Shown here in pieces: positions 11,923 through 24,335 of a stretch of DNA of 64,000 nt. How positions within the stretch are numbered: position 1 is the first letter of the stretch; every line of letters begins with the position of its first letter. The notes under the pieces are model-generated. The model saw only the letters and a list, made by a program, of their open reading frames with translations, ran no database searches and was not told the origin of the DNA. The DNA comes from Pegoplata infirma (Eukaryota > Arthropoda > Insecta > Diptera > Anthomyiidae): the NCBI GenBank assembly GCA_963921195.1, contig OY992538.1:233051462-233115461 (forward strand), read 5' to 3'. A program made the position numbers and the translations under genes.

Positions 11923-12911
11923 AGTGTGTCTTAATTTTTATTAAATAAAAATTAGTTATTTATTCGACCTTTTAATTGTGCAATGAAAAAGATTTTATTC
12001 TGATTCGAGGCCTTTTCATGTTCCCCATTATGAATTAACATAACAAGTACTTATGATAACTCTACTTTCTTTATTAGGATATTCTCCCATTAAATACTCA
12101 TAGAGTTTCTTGCTTTCAAAAATTTTGGCAATTTTCAGGAATGAATTGACGATCGTTTCGGAGGTGTTCCAATTCCCCCATCATCAGAATTCTTTAGAAA
12201 ATTAGGTAATACTGTTAGCATGCAAACATCAAATATTCATATTCTAAATAATCTCAACTTAGTGAGAAAGCAAATATGATTTTCGAAGTTCCACCAGCAT
12301 TACACCAAATATAATCTGAAAGCAAGTTTTTTTGGTTACTGCATATACTACCGACGGTAGTTGTTAAATACAGTTTTTGTTTTTGCATTCTGTTATAGAA
12401 AACAAATTCTCTCGTATCAAGAGGGTTACCAAGTGTCTCTTAATTTTTATTAAATAAAAATTAGTTATTTATTCGACCTTTTAATTGTGCAATGAAAAAG
12501 ATTTTATTCTGATTCGAGGCCTTTTCATGTTCCCCATTATGAATTAACATAACAAGTACTTATGATAACTCTACTTTCTTTATTAGGATATTCTCCCATT
12601 AAATACTCATAGAGTTTCTTGCTTTCAAAAATTTTGGCAATTTTCAGGAATGAATTGACGATCGTTTCGGAGGTGTTCCAATTCCCCCATCATCAGAATT
12701 CTTTAGAAAATTAGGTAATACTGTTAGCATGCAAACATCAAATATTCATATTCTAAATAATCTCAACTTAGTGAGAAAGCAAATATGATTTTCGAAGTTC
12801 CACCAGCATTACACCAAATATAATCTGAAAGCAAGTTTTTTTGGTTACTGCATATACTACCGACGGTAGTTGTTAAATACAGTTTTTGTTTTTGCATTCT
12901 GTTATAGAAAA
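11923..12911 (+). repeat. 509-bp satellite, two units in forward orientation
   Basis: Two head-to-tail units with a period of exactly 509 bp (TTAATTTTTATT at 11931 and 12440), nearly identical. Each has a 13-bp palindrome CTACCGACGGTAG near its end. The block stops at TTCTGTTATAGAAA and abuts inverted units with no spacer. No reading frame of note. Confidence 0.92.
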
Positions 12912-15299
12912 AAAAACTTGCTTTCAGATTATATTTGGTGTAATGCTGGTGGAACTTCGAAAATCATATTTGCTTTCTCACTAAGTTGAGATTATTTAGA
13001 ATATGAATATTTGATGTTTGCATGCTAACAGTATTACCTAATTTTCTAAAGAATTCTGATGATGGGGGAATTGGAACACCTCCGAAACGATCGTCAATTC
13101 ATTCCTGAAAATTGCCAAAATTTTTGAAAGCAAGAAACTCTATGAGTATTTAATGGGAGAATATCCTAATAAAGAAAGTAGAGTTATCATAAGTACTTGT
13201 TATGTTAATTCATAATGGGGAACATGAAAAGGCCTCGAATCAGAATAAAATCTTTTTCATTGCACAATTAAAAGGTCGAATAAATAACTAATTTTTATTT
13301 AATAAAAATTAAGACACACTTGGTAACCCTCTTGATACGAGAGAATTTGTTTTCTATAACAGAATGCAAAAACAAAAACTGTATTTAACAACTACCGTCG
13401 GTAGTATATGCAGTAACCAAAAAAACTTGCTTTCAGATTATATTTGGTGTAATGCTGGTGGAACTTCGAAAATCATATTTGCTTTCTTACTAAGTTGAGA
13501 TTATTTAGAATATGAATATTTGATGTTTGCATGCTAACAGTATTACCTAATTTTCTAAAGAATTCTGATGATGGGGGAATTGGAACACCTCCGAAACGAT
13601 CGTCAATTCATTCCTGAAAATTGCCAAAATTTTTGAAAGCAAGAAACTCTATGAGTATTTAATGGGAGAATATCCTAATAAAGAAAGTAGAGTTATCATA
13701 AGTACTTGTTATGTTAATTCATAATGGGGAACATGAAAAGGCCTCGAATCAGAATAAAATCTTTTTCATTGCACAATTAAAAGGTCGAATAAATAACTAA
13801 TTTTTATTTAATAAAAATTAAGACACACTTGGTAACCCTCTTGATACGAGAGAATTTGTTTTCTATAACAGAATGCAAAAACAAAAACTGTATTTAACAA
13901 CTACCGTCGGTAGTATATGCAGTAACCAAAAAAACTTGCTTTCAGATTATATTTGGTGTAATGCTGGTGGAACTTCGAAAATCATATTTGCTTTCTCACT
14001 AAGTTGAGATTATTTAGAATATGAATATTTGATGTTTGCATGCTAACAGTATTACCTAATTTTCTAAAGAATTCTGATGATGGGGGAATTGGAACACCTC
14101 CGAAACGATCGTCAATTCATTCCTGAAAATTGCCAAAATTTTTGAAAGCAAGAAACTCTATGAGTATTTAATGGGAGAATACCCTAATAAAGAAAGTAGA
14201 GTTATCATAAGTACTTGTTATGTTAATTCATAATGGGGAACATGAAAAGGCCTCGAATCAGAATAAAATCTTTTTCATTGCACAATTAAAAGGTCGAATA
14301 AATAACTAATTTTTATTTAATAAAAATTAAGACACACTTGGTAACCCTCTTGATACGAGAGAATTTGTTTTCTATAACAGAATGCAAAAACAAAAACTGT
14401 ATTTAACAACTACCGTCGGTAGTATATGCAGTAACCAAAAAAACTTGCTTTCAGATTATATTTGGTGTAATGCTGGTGGAACTTCGAAAATCATATTTGC
14501 TTTCTCACTAAGTTGAGATTATTTAGAATATGAATATTTGATGTTTGCATGCTAACAGTATTACCTAATTTTCTAAAGAATTCTGATGATGGGGGAATTG
14601 GAACACCTCCGAAACGATCGTCAATTCATTCCTGAAAATTGCCAAAATTTTTGAAAGCAAGAAACTCTATGAGTATTTAATGGGAGAATACCCTAATAAA
14701 GAAAGTAGAGTTATCATAAGTACTTGTTATGTTAATTCATAATGGGGAACATGAAAAGGCCTCGAATCAGAATAAAATCTTTTTCATTGCACAATTAAAA
14801 GGTCGAATAAATAACTAATTTTTATTTAATAAAAATTAAGACACACTTGGTAACCCTCTTGATACGAGAGAATTTGTTTTCTATAACAGAATGCAAAAAC
14901 AAAAACTGTATTTAACAACTACCGTCGGTAGTATATGCAGTAACCAAAAAAACTTGCTTTCAGATTATATTTGGTGTAATGCTGGTGGAACTTCGAAAAT
15001 CATATTTGCTTTCTCACTAAGTTGAGATTATTTAGAATATGAATATTTGATGTTTGCATGCTAACAGTATTACCTAATTTTCTAAAGAATTCTGATGATG
15101 GGGGAATTGGAACACCTCCGAAACGATCGTCAATTCATTCCTGAAAATTGCCAAAAAATTTTTGAAAGCAAGAAACTCTATGAGTATTTAATGGGAGAAT
15201 ATCCTAATAAAGAAAGTAGAGTTATCATAAGTACTTGTTATGTTAATTCATAATGGGGAACATGAAAAGGCCTCGAATCAGAATAAAATCTTTTTCATT
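12912..15299 (-). repeat. 509-bp satellite, 4.7 units in inverted orientation
   Basis: AACTTGCTTTCAG recurs at 12915, 13424, 13933, 14442 and 14951, exactly 509 bp apart. Only scattered differences are visible, e.g. CTTACTAAG for CTCACTAAG near 13486, ATACCC for ATATCC in two units, and two extra As near 15155. The last unit is cut at CTTTTTCATT (15299). Confidence 0.93.
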
Positions 15300-15790
15300 T
15301 TTTTAAAATGTATATTTTAGTTTTCAATAAAAGTTGGCTATGCATTTTTCTTCACATTATTTTTGTAAGTTTGGACATAAATTTTTAATTCCTATAGTAA
15401 ATAATCAATCCATGTGGTTTTTGCAGATTTTTTGCGCTTTTTTGTCTTAAAGTGATGTGTAACAAAATTAGATAAAAATTAAAAAAAAACTATAAAAAAA
15501 AAAAATTTTGAAAGACCATAAAAATCAATTAGAGGCTATTAGAGGTTAGCTATAAAAAGCAGTTTGTACTTTTAACTATTAAAAGTAAGTATTTTAAATT
15601 TCAGCCCCTACTTTTACCGATTCTTTAAACAAGAGCATTTTTAGTGGACTCATTTTTTACAATGGTGGACTTTTTTAAACCTACAAACTCCACCAAAATA
15701 GGGAATGTGAATAGATACTAACTTAAAACCCATAGATTTGCGTGAAAAAAAAACTTAAAAAAAGACGAAATAAAAAAAAATGTGGTTTAA
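15300..15790. other. Interior of the Transib-like element, no gene
   Basis: AT-rich filler between the satellite array and the fold-back element. No reading frame or repeat relation noticed. Confidence 0.5.
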
Positions 15791-16501
15791 GGGAGGTTGG
15801 AACTAAAAAACAGCCTTAATGTTAGCAATTTTTAAACAGCTAAGAAAATAAATACATAATAGTAGTATTATTTAATTCTGTTTTTTCATTTGAAAGAAAG
15901 AACATTTTAGCATTTTTAAAAATTTCATAACACAAAATTTGGTCAACTAGAATTATCAGGGTTGCCAGTTAATCGTGTGTTGTTTTTTTAAAGGGAAAAA
16001 TTGGCTGCATTTTTACAGCAAAAACTACTAAACCGATTTTAATGATATTTTTTTTTTTTGATTTGTAGATAATTAAATTTTCAAGCACTTAACGTGGCCA
16101 TTTTTTTGGAAAAAAAATAATTTTTGTTGAAGATATGCTAACGTAAACTCAAAAAATAGAAAACTTCAATTTCTTCTTTCATTCAAATATTAATTAGGTC
16201 AAATTTTAAAAAAATTGTCACGATAAGTATTAGAAAAATAAATAAACTGCAAATCAAAAAAAAAAATATCATCAAAATCGGTTTAGTTGTTTTTGCTGTA
16301 CAACTGCGGCCATTTTATCTTTTAAAAAATAGCATTCCACAATTAACTGGAAACCCTGGCAATTCTTTGTCTTTTAAACTTTTAAAAATATTACGATTGT
16401 TAATATTTCAAATAAAAAAACAGAATTAAAAAGTGTTGCGTATCTATTTTTTTAAAAAATTGCTAATACTAAGGCTGTTTCTTTTAGTTCCAACCCCCAC
16501 C
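15791..16501. mobile_element. Fold-back element with TTAA flanks
   Basis: Left arm: GGTTGGAACTAAAA, AACAGCCTTA, TTAATTCTGTTTTTTCATTTG, GGTTGCCAGTTAAT, AAAACTACTAAACCGATTTT. Each appears inverted in the right arm, so the 711 bp is almost wholly palindromic. TTAA flanks it at 15787-15790 and 16502-16505. A TTAA target points to a piggyBac-type origin, but TTAA is common in such AT-rich DNA. Confidence 0.6.
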
Positions 16502-16508
16502 TTAATTA

Positions 16509-16768
16509 GTTTGATACATTTGACACGTCAATGCTTAGTTGGCCAACCACTATATTTGTATTTTTAACGTTTTGAAAAGAGATCAGATATATTATTCTTA
16601 ATTCGGATTTTAAATTATTGCTGTTTATATGCAGACATGTTTGATACATTTGGGACGTCCATGATTATTTGGCCAACCACTGTATTTGTAGGTCCAACAT
16701 TTGGGCAAGGTATCAGATATGTTATTCATAATTCGAAAATTAAATTTCAGCTATTTACATGCAGAAAT
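16509..16768. repeat. 130-bp tandem duplication
   Basis: GTTTGATACATTTG starts at 16509 and 16639. Both units carry ACGTC, TTGGCCAACCACT, TTTGTA, ATCAGATAT and ATTCATAATTCG-like blocks. It lies just inside the right end of the Transib-like element, so it may be subterminal repeats (inference). Confidence 0.75.
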
Positions 16769-17320
16769 AAAGAAGTTATTGATTTTTGGCCGGAATTGAC
16801 CACCGTGCACTGGACCGATTTGGCTGAGATTTAAAACAAACCGGAACAGAGGAACGACAAATATATTTGCCATACTTCAGAATTGTCGTTCGAAAGTTAT
16901 CGTGCGTCTTATCTCGTAAATTCGTGAAAACCCCTTGCCGAAATTCACTCTTTTGCTTATAACTTTTGAACCACTGAACCGATTTTGCTAGATTGCAATA
17001 CCAACCTGACCTGGTAAATGCCCAACATATATGCCAAACTTCATTAACCTCCGTAAAGTCTTTCAAAAGCGTGTTTTCAACAGACAGACTGACAGACAAA
17101 CACACGGACAGACGACGGACATCGCTAGATCGTATTAAAATCGATCGAGGATCATGAATATATACTTTATGGGGTCCTAGACCAATATTTCGAAGTGTTA
17201 CAAACGGAATGAAAAACTTATATATACCCTCTATCACTAGAGTGGAGGGTATAAAAATTGAGAAAAAAGAGTTTCGATAAAAAAAATAATTTTGATGAAA
17301 AAAATTAAATTGATGAAAAA

Positions 17321-17732
17321 CAAGTGAGATTAAATTCAGCTGTCTTTTATACCCTCCAACATGTAAACAAGCCAAAAAAAAAAATTTTCAGAGCATGTAA
17401 AAAAATTGTGTTTTCAGGGGTAGTTTTAGTTCCTTATGGAGGAACTTTTTTTCCCCTGGTCCGATTTTGCCCATCTCCGACATTAACCAGCCTATTACCA
17501 TAAAACATATTCGTGCCAAACTTGAATAGTCTAGCTTTTTTATTTTCGACTGTACTGTGTCTTCCACAGACAGACAGACAAGACAGACGGACGGACATCG
17601 CAAGAATGTCTTAGAATCTATCACTGATCAATAATATATATATATTGTGGGATCCTAGACCGATATTTCGATGCGTTACACACGGAATGACAAAGTGAGT
17701 ATTCCCCCCTACTGTGGTTGGAGGTTATAAAA
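17321..17732 (+). repeat. Family B copy
   Basis: Starts CAAGTGAGATTAAATTCAGC and TATACCCTCCAACATG; ends CTACTGTGGTTGGAGGTTATAAAA. It contains GACGGACGGACATCGC and GATCCTAGACCGATATTTCG. The central poly-T/poly-G tract of longer copies is absent. Confidence 0.75.
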
Positions 17733-18010
17733 AATATTTCGATAAAAAAAAAGAATTTGATCAAAAAAAAATTAATGAAAAAAATTTTTATGAACAAAAA
17801 AATGGTAAAAAAAACATTGATGAGAAAAAAATTGTTGGAAAATAATTTTGTTTCCATTATGTTATATTCACCAGCTGGTGAAACCACTTTTTATTCACCA
17901 GGAGGTAAATTTTTATCCAAGTTACAAATCAAAGTCACAAAGCTTTTTGGTTTTAAGAAAATGGAAATAATACCCAATTCTTATTTTCTTTTTTTTTAAT
18001 CGTTAGCGTT
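17733..18010. other. Low-complexity, no gene
   Basis: AAAAATT-rich, with a 16-bp palindrome TTCACCAGCTGGTGAA at about 17867-17882. Confidence 0.4.
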
Positions 18011-18291
18011 ACTTTTAAAATTGGACACCAGCCTAAAAACATTGTCATGTTAAAATTTTGTACAAAATATGACACAAAAATATGCATTTTCAGCCAAATA
18101 TGCAAAAATATGCATTTTCAGCAAAGTATGCAAAAATATGCATCACTTTTAAAATTGGACACCAACCTAAAAACATTATCATGTTAAAAAGATAAAACCG
18201 AAATTTGTACAAAATATAACACAAAAATATGCATTTTCAGCCAAATATGCAAAAATATGCATTTACAGCAAAGTATGCAAAAATATGCATC
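18011..18291. repeat. 134-bp tandem duplication rich in ATGCAT words
   Basis: ACTTTTAAAATTGGACACCA begins at 18011 and 18145. Each unit carries four ATATGCA-type words (TATGCAAAAATATGCAT). The two units are nearly identical, with a 16-bp indel-like difference after CATGTTAAA. Confidence 0.8.
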
Positions 18292-19130
18292 AACGAATCG
18301 TTGTCATTTTAAAGAAAATTCAATTATTCGCAAAGATATTTTTTTATTCTGTTCTAAGTCTAACTGAAAAAAAGTGCATTTTTATGAAAGTCCTCTCCTT
18401 GGTTACAAGGGTTTAGTAGAAAATGCATCGTGTTTTTTAAATTCAAATCAAAATTGTTTTGAAGCCCAAAATATTGAATATAATTTTCAATTTTTCAACA
18501 ATTACAACCATAAAAAGGGTCACTCATATATTTGCCATATTTTTGCTCTTTTTTTTTAAGAAATTTCTTTGGCAACATTTAACTTCATTCATATTTAACT
18601 TTTTCTTTAATTTTCACTCCCAATCTCAAATACATAAATGCAATGAAAAGCCTCAAACCTAATACAATTTTTTTTAGTTTGTTTCATCTACACACATAAA
18701 CCACTGACAGACAGTGTTGCCAATGTATGCGATTGTCGTTTTCAACCGTATCAACAAAACACACAGTTTACTCAAGTGAAAATTATCATTTCCACCAACT
18801 AAATTTGGTTACGGCAACAAAGACTGTTGCCAACAAATTTGCTATATGGCAGAATGAGTGTCTAAAAAAAACTCAAAAAAAAAACGACATCTAAGGAAAA
18901 ATGTTGCTACAGATTTATGATATTTTATAAAATGACATTTAAAATAAAAACCCCCACCAACCAGCAGGCATCTGCACTAATTCCATTTAAAATTATTTGA
19001 AGTTTTAATAAAGAGATGTTTAATTTAAGGTATTATTAAATGATTTAAAAAAATAAAGCTCCAACAACTTAAGGTAACTAACAGCTTTTACACTGTTTCC
19101 AATGAAATCAAAAAAAAATCTATTAAAAAA
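18292..19130. other. No gene recognised
   Basis: AT-rich. Includes ACACAGTTTACTCAAGTG and AGTGTTGCCAATG words often seen at fly repeat edges. No supported feature. Confidence 0.4.
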
Positions 19131-22100
19131 ATATATCAGAATCTGAAAATTTGTGATCTCAAATTTTGGTAATTATGATGTTTTTTTTTTTTGATGTGAT
19201 GATCGCTTAATAATAAATGAAGTATAAAACAAGGGAGAGTGTTACATTCGGCTGTGCCGAATCTTTTATACCCTCCAAAATGTTAAAAAACAATATAAAA
19301 AAAATACAGGGGCGTCTTTTTTTTTTTTTTTTTGGGGGGGGGGGTTGGTGGGAGACGTTAGGGGCACCTTCCGCTTGTGATTTTGAACTTTTTCTGAGAT
19401 AATAATGTTGCATTTGCCTAGCAAAATACAAAAAACCCTGCAAAAAATGCGATTTTTATTGGGTTGGTTTAGTTCTCCAAGGGGGAACTTTTTTCCCCTT
19501 GGTCCGATTTTGCCCATTTCCGAACTTAACCTGCCTAGGAATATAAGACATATTCGTGCCAAACTTCGGAAGTCTAGCTCTTTTATTTTGGACTGTATCG
19601 TGTCTTCTACAGACGGACAGACGGACAGACGGACAGACGGACAGACGGACGGACTGACGGACATCGCTAGAATGTCTTAGAATCGATCACTGATCAATAA
19701 TATATGTACTTTATGGGGTCCTAGATCGATATTTCAATGCGTTACAGACGGAATGACAAAGTGAGTATACCCCCATACTGTGGTTGGAGGGTATAAAAAT
19801 TAAATTGAGGAGATCTCAAATTTTTGGGATAAGTTTAAACCAGAACATTTTTTTAACTATTAGCCAGACTATGTATTTTTAATTGAAACATAAGTGAACG
19901 TCTTACAATGAAATGTGGGTGATCTCAAATTTTGATTTTTTTTCTCTGTCTGATGTATTTTGTGATTTTATGATGTGATGATCGCTTAATTTCAAATAAA
20001 GTATAAATAAAATAAAAATAGGTGATCTCAAATTTTGTTTTTTTTTATTTTCTCTTGATTTTGAATACTTTACACCAATATCTATTTCGAACTATCAACC
20101 AGACCACATTCATAAAAATGTATATTAAATTGAAACATGAGTGATACCAAATTCTCGTTATTTATTTTCTAAATCAAAATTAACATTTTAGAAATTTTTG
20201 CCTAGAAAAAGTGCCAGATTCTGAGACATTTTTCGTACAGATAAAGTCTTTAAATCCGAGATATTTTTGGCACAAAAAAAACTCTTAGATTTTGAGCTAT
20301 TTTTTGGAAAGGAAAAAAACTGTTTCCAAGAAATGTTAATATGAAACATGTCGTCGAATTTTAAATGTCTTAAAATTCTAAATGCTTAGACACTTTCTCA
20401 GAATCCGTAAAACTTTTCCATACAAAAAAAAACCTATAGGAAAAGTGTTAGTCTCTCCCAAAAAGTTTGTTTTAGTGATATTATAATATAATAAATTAAA
20501 AAAAAAATACAAAAATATAGGCCCTTACTACAAGAAAACAAAAAGTCTATTTTAACAAAAGTTTTATTTTAAATTTCAAATTTTCAATACATTTTTTGAA
20601 AGTCGATTTTAAAAACAAAAACAATTTGTATGGAAATAAAATTAAAAGCTCATTTTAAATTTATTTTATTTTCTTGTGGTAAAGCTGATAGATTTATAAG
20701 TGATCTCAAATGTGGTTATTTTCTCTACATGAGATATTTTTTGATTTTCTGATAAGAAAACGTTTTAATAGTAAGTTCTAAAAATATTAATCAAAAATAT
20801 AGGTGATCTCAAATTTTTGATATTTTGTCTTTATGGGGACAATTTTACACCAAAACCATTTTCAAACTAAAAACCAAACAATTTTCATAAAAATTGACGA
20901 TATATTGAAACATAAGTGATTCCAATTTTCGATTATTTTTCCCAAATCAAGATTCTAAAATTCGGATTCTGATGTTTAGATTCGTATACGGTATTAAAGA
21001 TATTTTTGCCAAAGAAAAACTACCAGATATTTTTGCCATAGAAAAACTGCCAGATTCTGAGACAGTTTTCGTACAGAAGTCTTTAAATTTGAGATATTTT
21101 TCGTACAGAAAGCAACTCATGCTTGAAACTTTTTCGTACAAAATTTTTTTGAAAATATTTTATATGAAGTTTGTCGTAGAATTTGAAATGTCTTAAAATC
21201 TCAAATTATCAGAAATTTTCTCAAAATCCGAGAATTATTCTATTCAAAAAAATTCTGTCGGAAAATTGTAAGTCTTTCCCCCCAAAATGTTTGTTTCAGT
21301 GATTTTATTTGTAATAAATTTAAAAAAACTATAAAATATAAAAATTTTGAATTATAGGCGATCTCTAATTTTGGATATTTTTTCTTTACTGATGTATTTT
21401 GTGAGGAGAAAACGTCTTTATAATAAGTTTAAAAAAAAATAAAAAATATAGGTGATCACAAATTTTGGTTATTTCTCCATGGTGATAATTTTACACCAAA
21501 ACCATTTTTAAACCATAAACCAAACAATATTCATACCAATGTTTGTTTAATTGAAACATAAGTGATTCCAAATTTCGGTTATTTTTTCTGAATCAAGATT
21601 ATACGTTCTTAAATTCGAATTTTGATATTTAGATTAGGATGCTGCTTTTTTTATACATTTTTGGTATAGAAAAAGTGCCAGATTCTAAGACATTTTTCGT
21701 TTAGAAAAAGTTTATAAATCGGAGATATTTTTGGACGGAATAGGGTCTGAGCTGCTGAGACATTATTCTTACAATACACAACTTTAGGTTCTTTGAAATT
21801 TTTATACGAAGCATGTCGCAGAATTTAAAATGTGAATATCAAATTCTGAGAAATTTTCTCAGAGTCCGAAAAATTTTTCATACGATATAGGTGATCTTAA
21901 ATGTTGGTAATTTTCTTGCTATGTTGATAAGCTTTAACAAAAATTTTTTTTGAACTTTCAGCCAAACAACATTCCTAAAAATGTGCGTTCAAAAAATTAT
22001 CCCATGTTTTCGTTATATATGTTTAAACCCGGTAGTTTTGATGAAATATGATTGTGATTATTTTTAAACTTTTAACATATACAATTTTAAAATGATTTTT

Positions 22101-23170
22101 CTTTTTAAAATTAAAAAAAAAAAATAATGAGGAAAAAAGGTGATCTCAAAAATAAAATATTGGTGATCTCAAATTTAGTTTATTTTATCTATATGTTGAT
22201 GAGCTTTAAAAAAAAATATTTCTTAAACTCTCAGCCATACTACATTTATAAAAATGTAAGATTAACTGAAACACGAGTGATCCCATATTTTGGTTGTTAT
22301 AGTTTAAACTCTGTAGTTTTAGTGAGATACGTTTGTTATTGTCTTTTAGATTTTACATACACAGTTTTAAATTGTTTTCACCTTTTAAAATTCAAAACTA
22401 TTAAAAATATTAAAATAAAAAAGTAGGTGATCTCAAGTTTTGATTATTTTCTCTGCAATATTTTTTTAAAGATATTGTCTTTATGAGTAATAAAAATAAA
22501 GCTTTAATAAAATATAGGTGATCTCAAATTAAGGTTATATTCTCTCTATGTTGATTAGCTTTAACAAAAATATTTTTAGAACTCTCAGACATACTACATT
22601 CATAAAAATGTAAGATTAATTGAAAAATGAGTGATGCCATATTTTGTGTGTTTTTGGTAAACCCTGTAGTTTCAATGAAATACGATTGCAATCGTCTTTC
22701 CGATTTAACATTTAAATGTTTTTACTATTTCAAATTCAAAAATATTAAAATAATGAAAAATAGGTGATCTCAAATTTTCTTTATTTTCTCTGCATTTTTT
22801 TTATTTTTGTAATTCATGATAAGAGATTTTATATTTATAAGTAATTAAAATAAATATTTATCGAAATATTTTATTTTTTTTATTTATTTAATAGATATAA
22901 TAAAAATATATACTACAATCTTAATATTTTTCAAAATAAAGGTGATCTCAAATTTTAGTTATTTTCTCTCTATGTTGATAAGCTTTAACAAAAATGTATT
23001 TTAAACTATCAGCCAACCTACATTCATAAAAATTTAAGTTTAATTGAAACATGAGTGATCCCATATTTTGGTTATTTTCGTTTAAACACTATTATTTTAA
23101 AGAAATAAGTTTGTTATTGTCTTTCATATTTAACATGACAAATTTTTAAATGATTTTTTACTTTTTTTCA
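19130..23170 (+). repeat. Degenerate tandem family with GTGATCTCAAATTTT core
   Basis: The core GGTGATCTCAAATTTTGGTTATTTTCTC recurs at roughly 19152, 19808, 19919, 20021, 20700, 20803, 21357, 21451, 21890, 22139, 22160, 22426, 22517, 22763 and 22941. In between are fixed blocks: GTTGATAAGCTTTAACAAAAAT, CATTCATAAAAATGTAAG, TTGAAACATGAGTGATCCCA. Compound spacing in the cleaner part is about 357-423 bp. Another motif (GATTCTGAGACATTTTTCGTA) alternates with it at 20215-21230 and 21660-21870. A family B repeat interrupts it at 19230-19798. Noncoding; two open stretches (19266-19664, 22127-22426) are just translated repeat. Confidence 0.7.
19230..19798 (+). repeat. Family B copy with T/G homopolymer tract
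   Basis: CAAGGGAGAGTGTTACATTC and GGCTGTGCCGAATC at the head, GTTGGAGGGTATAAAA at the tail, (GACGGACA)n at 19613-19657. A T17-20 run followed by G12 (about 19318-19344) is also kept in the copies at 42604 and (inverted) 43361. Confidence 0.85.
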
Positions 23171-24327
23171 ATCCAATAAAAAAAATAACACCTTTATCAT
23201 TTGGCAACTGTGTAGTTTAATGGAATATTAACAAGCAAACGATAAAAACAGAAATACCTGTAAATCAACATACAATCCCTTGGATACAATTTTATTTCAT
23301 TTTCGAGGATTCCTTTTTATTTAGACCAAAAATTAAAGGGGAAATAATTAACTTTTGCTAGTTGAAAAGAGTCTAAAAGAAAAACCCAACTTCTGCTTAT
23401 AACAAAAACAAAACAAAAATATGCTATAACCATAAAAAAGGTTTGTGGTTTTGTTGATGTTGTTATAGCTGTGAATTTAAACTACGATTGGTTGGTTTTC
23501 ATACTAAGTAACTGCATACGGTAGCCTGGCCAAAAAAAAACACAAAAAATTGTAAAACAACACCAACCAACCTTATGTAAAAGCCATATAACACCCAGGG
23601 TGTTAAAGGTAACTATGATAAATAAAATGAGATTTTCGTATTTCGGTTATATAGATTACAAAGATAATAACCAAGTGAAAAAAAAATATTTAATAAATGG
23701 CTACATTTTTGTTATTTTTTGTTTAACAAAAAGATAAAATGAAACAATTTTATTAAATGAAATGGAAAACATTAAAAAAGGATTTTTTTTGGAAATAGTA
23801 AATATAAGCTTTAACTATAGCAATCTTATAATATCTTTCTAATGGCGAAAAAAGGAAAAAACACTTAATCTGTTTTAAATCCTTTAAAATAAATTCTCAA
23901 TTTAATCTTTTGAAAATCTTTGTTTTTTATTTCTAATGAATTCCTTACCCTCTTTTACCACTATGGCCTTTTTGATTACATTTTAATTTTCTTTTAATCC
24001 CTCTATCATAAAACTTAACACTAATTAAGGGTGGTAGTACTTAAAAAACTTAAACTATAGCAAATTTTACATACTATACTTACTATACTTAGCAAAGCTA
24101 TTATCCTTCTAAAATCGTCATATAATAAACTTACGCACTTGTTTTTGTGTATTTTTTGGCATTGTTCCTAAAGTAAAATAATTATAATGAGTAAAGTAGG
24201 AAACATTAACCCAATTATTTTGGACTTTTGAAAATGACAATAAGCCAAGAAAAACTCATAATCTAGCAAAGAAGCAAAAAAAAAACATAAATAATTAAAA
24301 TGAAGCCAATGAGGTTAAACATTTATA
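23171..24327. other. No gene recognised
   Basis: AT-rich DNA without repeats I can relate to others and without coding character. It could be single-copy intergenic sequence. Confidence 0.4.
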
Positions 24328-24335
24328 GCCAAGAT

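Larger units (their letters stand above)
11728..16807. mobile_element. Transib-like non-autonomous element (5080 bp)
   Basis: Perfect 28-bp terminal inverted repeats (11728-11755 and 16780-16807), beginning CACGGTGGTCAATTCCGGCC. They are flanked by an exact 5-bp duplication CACTG (11723-11727, 16808-16812) inside a family A repeat whose empty form, CCACTGGACCGATTT, occurs at 44949 and 52978. CAC-start ends plus a 5-bp duplication are the known signature of Transib, the relative of RAG1; the CACGGTG heptamer resembles the RSS heptamer CACAGTG. No transposase is present. The cargo is a 3.4-kb satellite array (11923-15299), a fold-back element (15791-16501) and a 130-bp tandem duplication (16509-16768). 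Confidence 0.75.
11350..17256 (+). repeat. Family A copy split by a 5.1-kb element
   Basis: The head (11350-11727) and tail (16808-17256) are the two parts of one repeat. The tail resumes at CACTGGACCGATTTGG and ends CTAGAGTGGAGGGTATAAAA, matching the uninterrupted copy at 52405-53270. With the insertion and one CACTG removed, about 827 bp remain, similar to the 866-bp intact copy. Confidence 0.85.

Noticed and set aside
11923..15299. CRISPR-like regular repeats
   Set aside because: Units are 509 bp, directly adjacent without spacers, in a eukaryotic genome.
16776..17375. 199-residue minus-strand open frame
   Set aside because: Lies across the family A tail and the Transib-like boundary; it contains translated (GACA)n (SVCLSVSLSV). 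Similar frames in other copies are not maintained as proteins.
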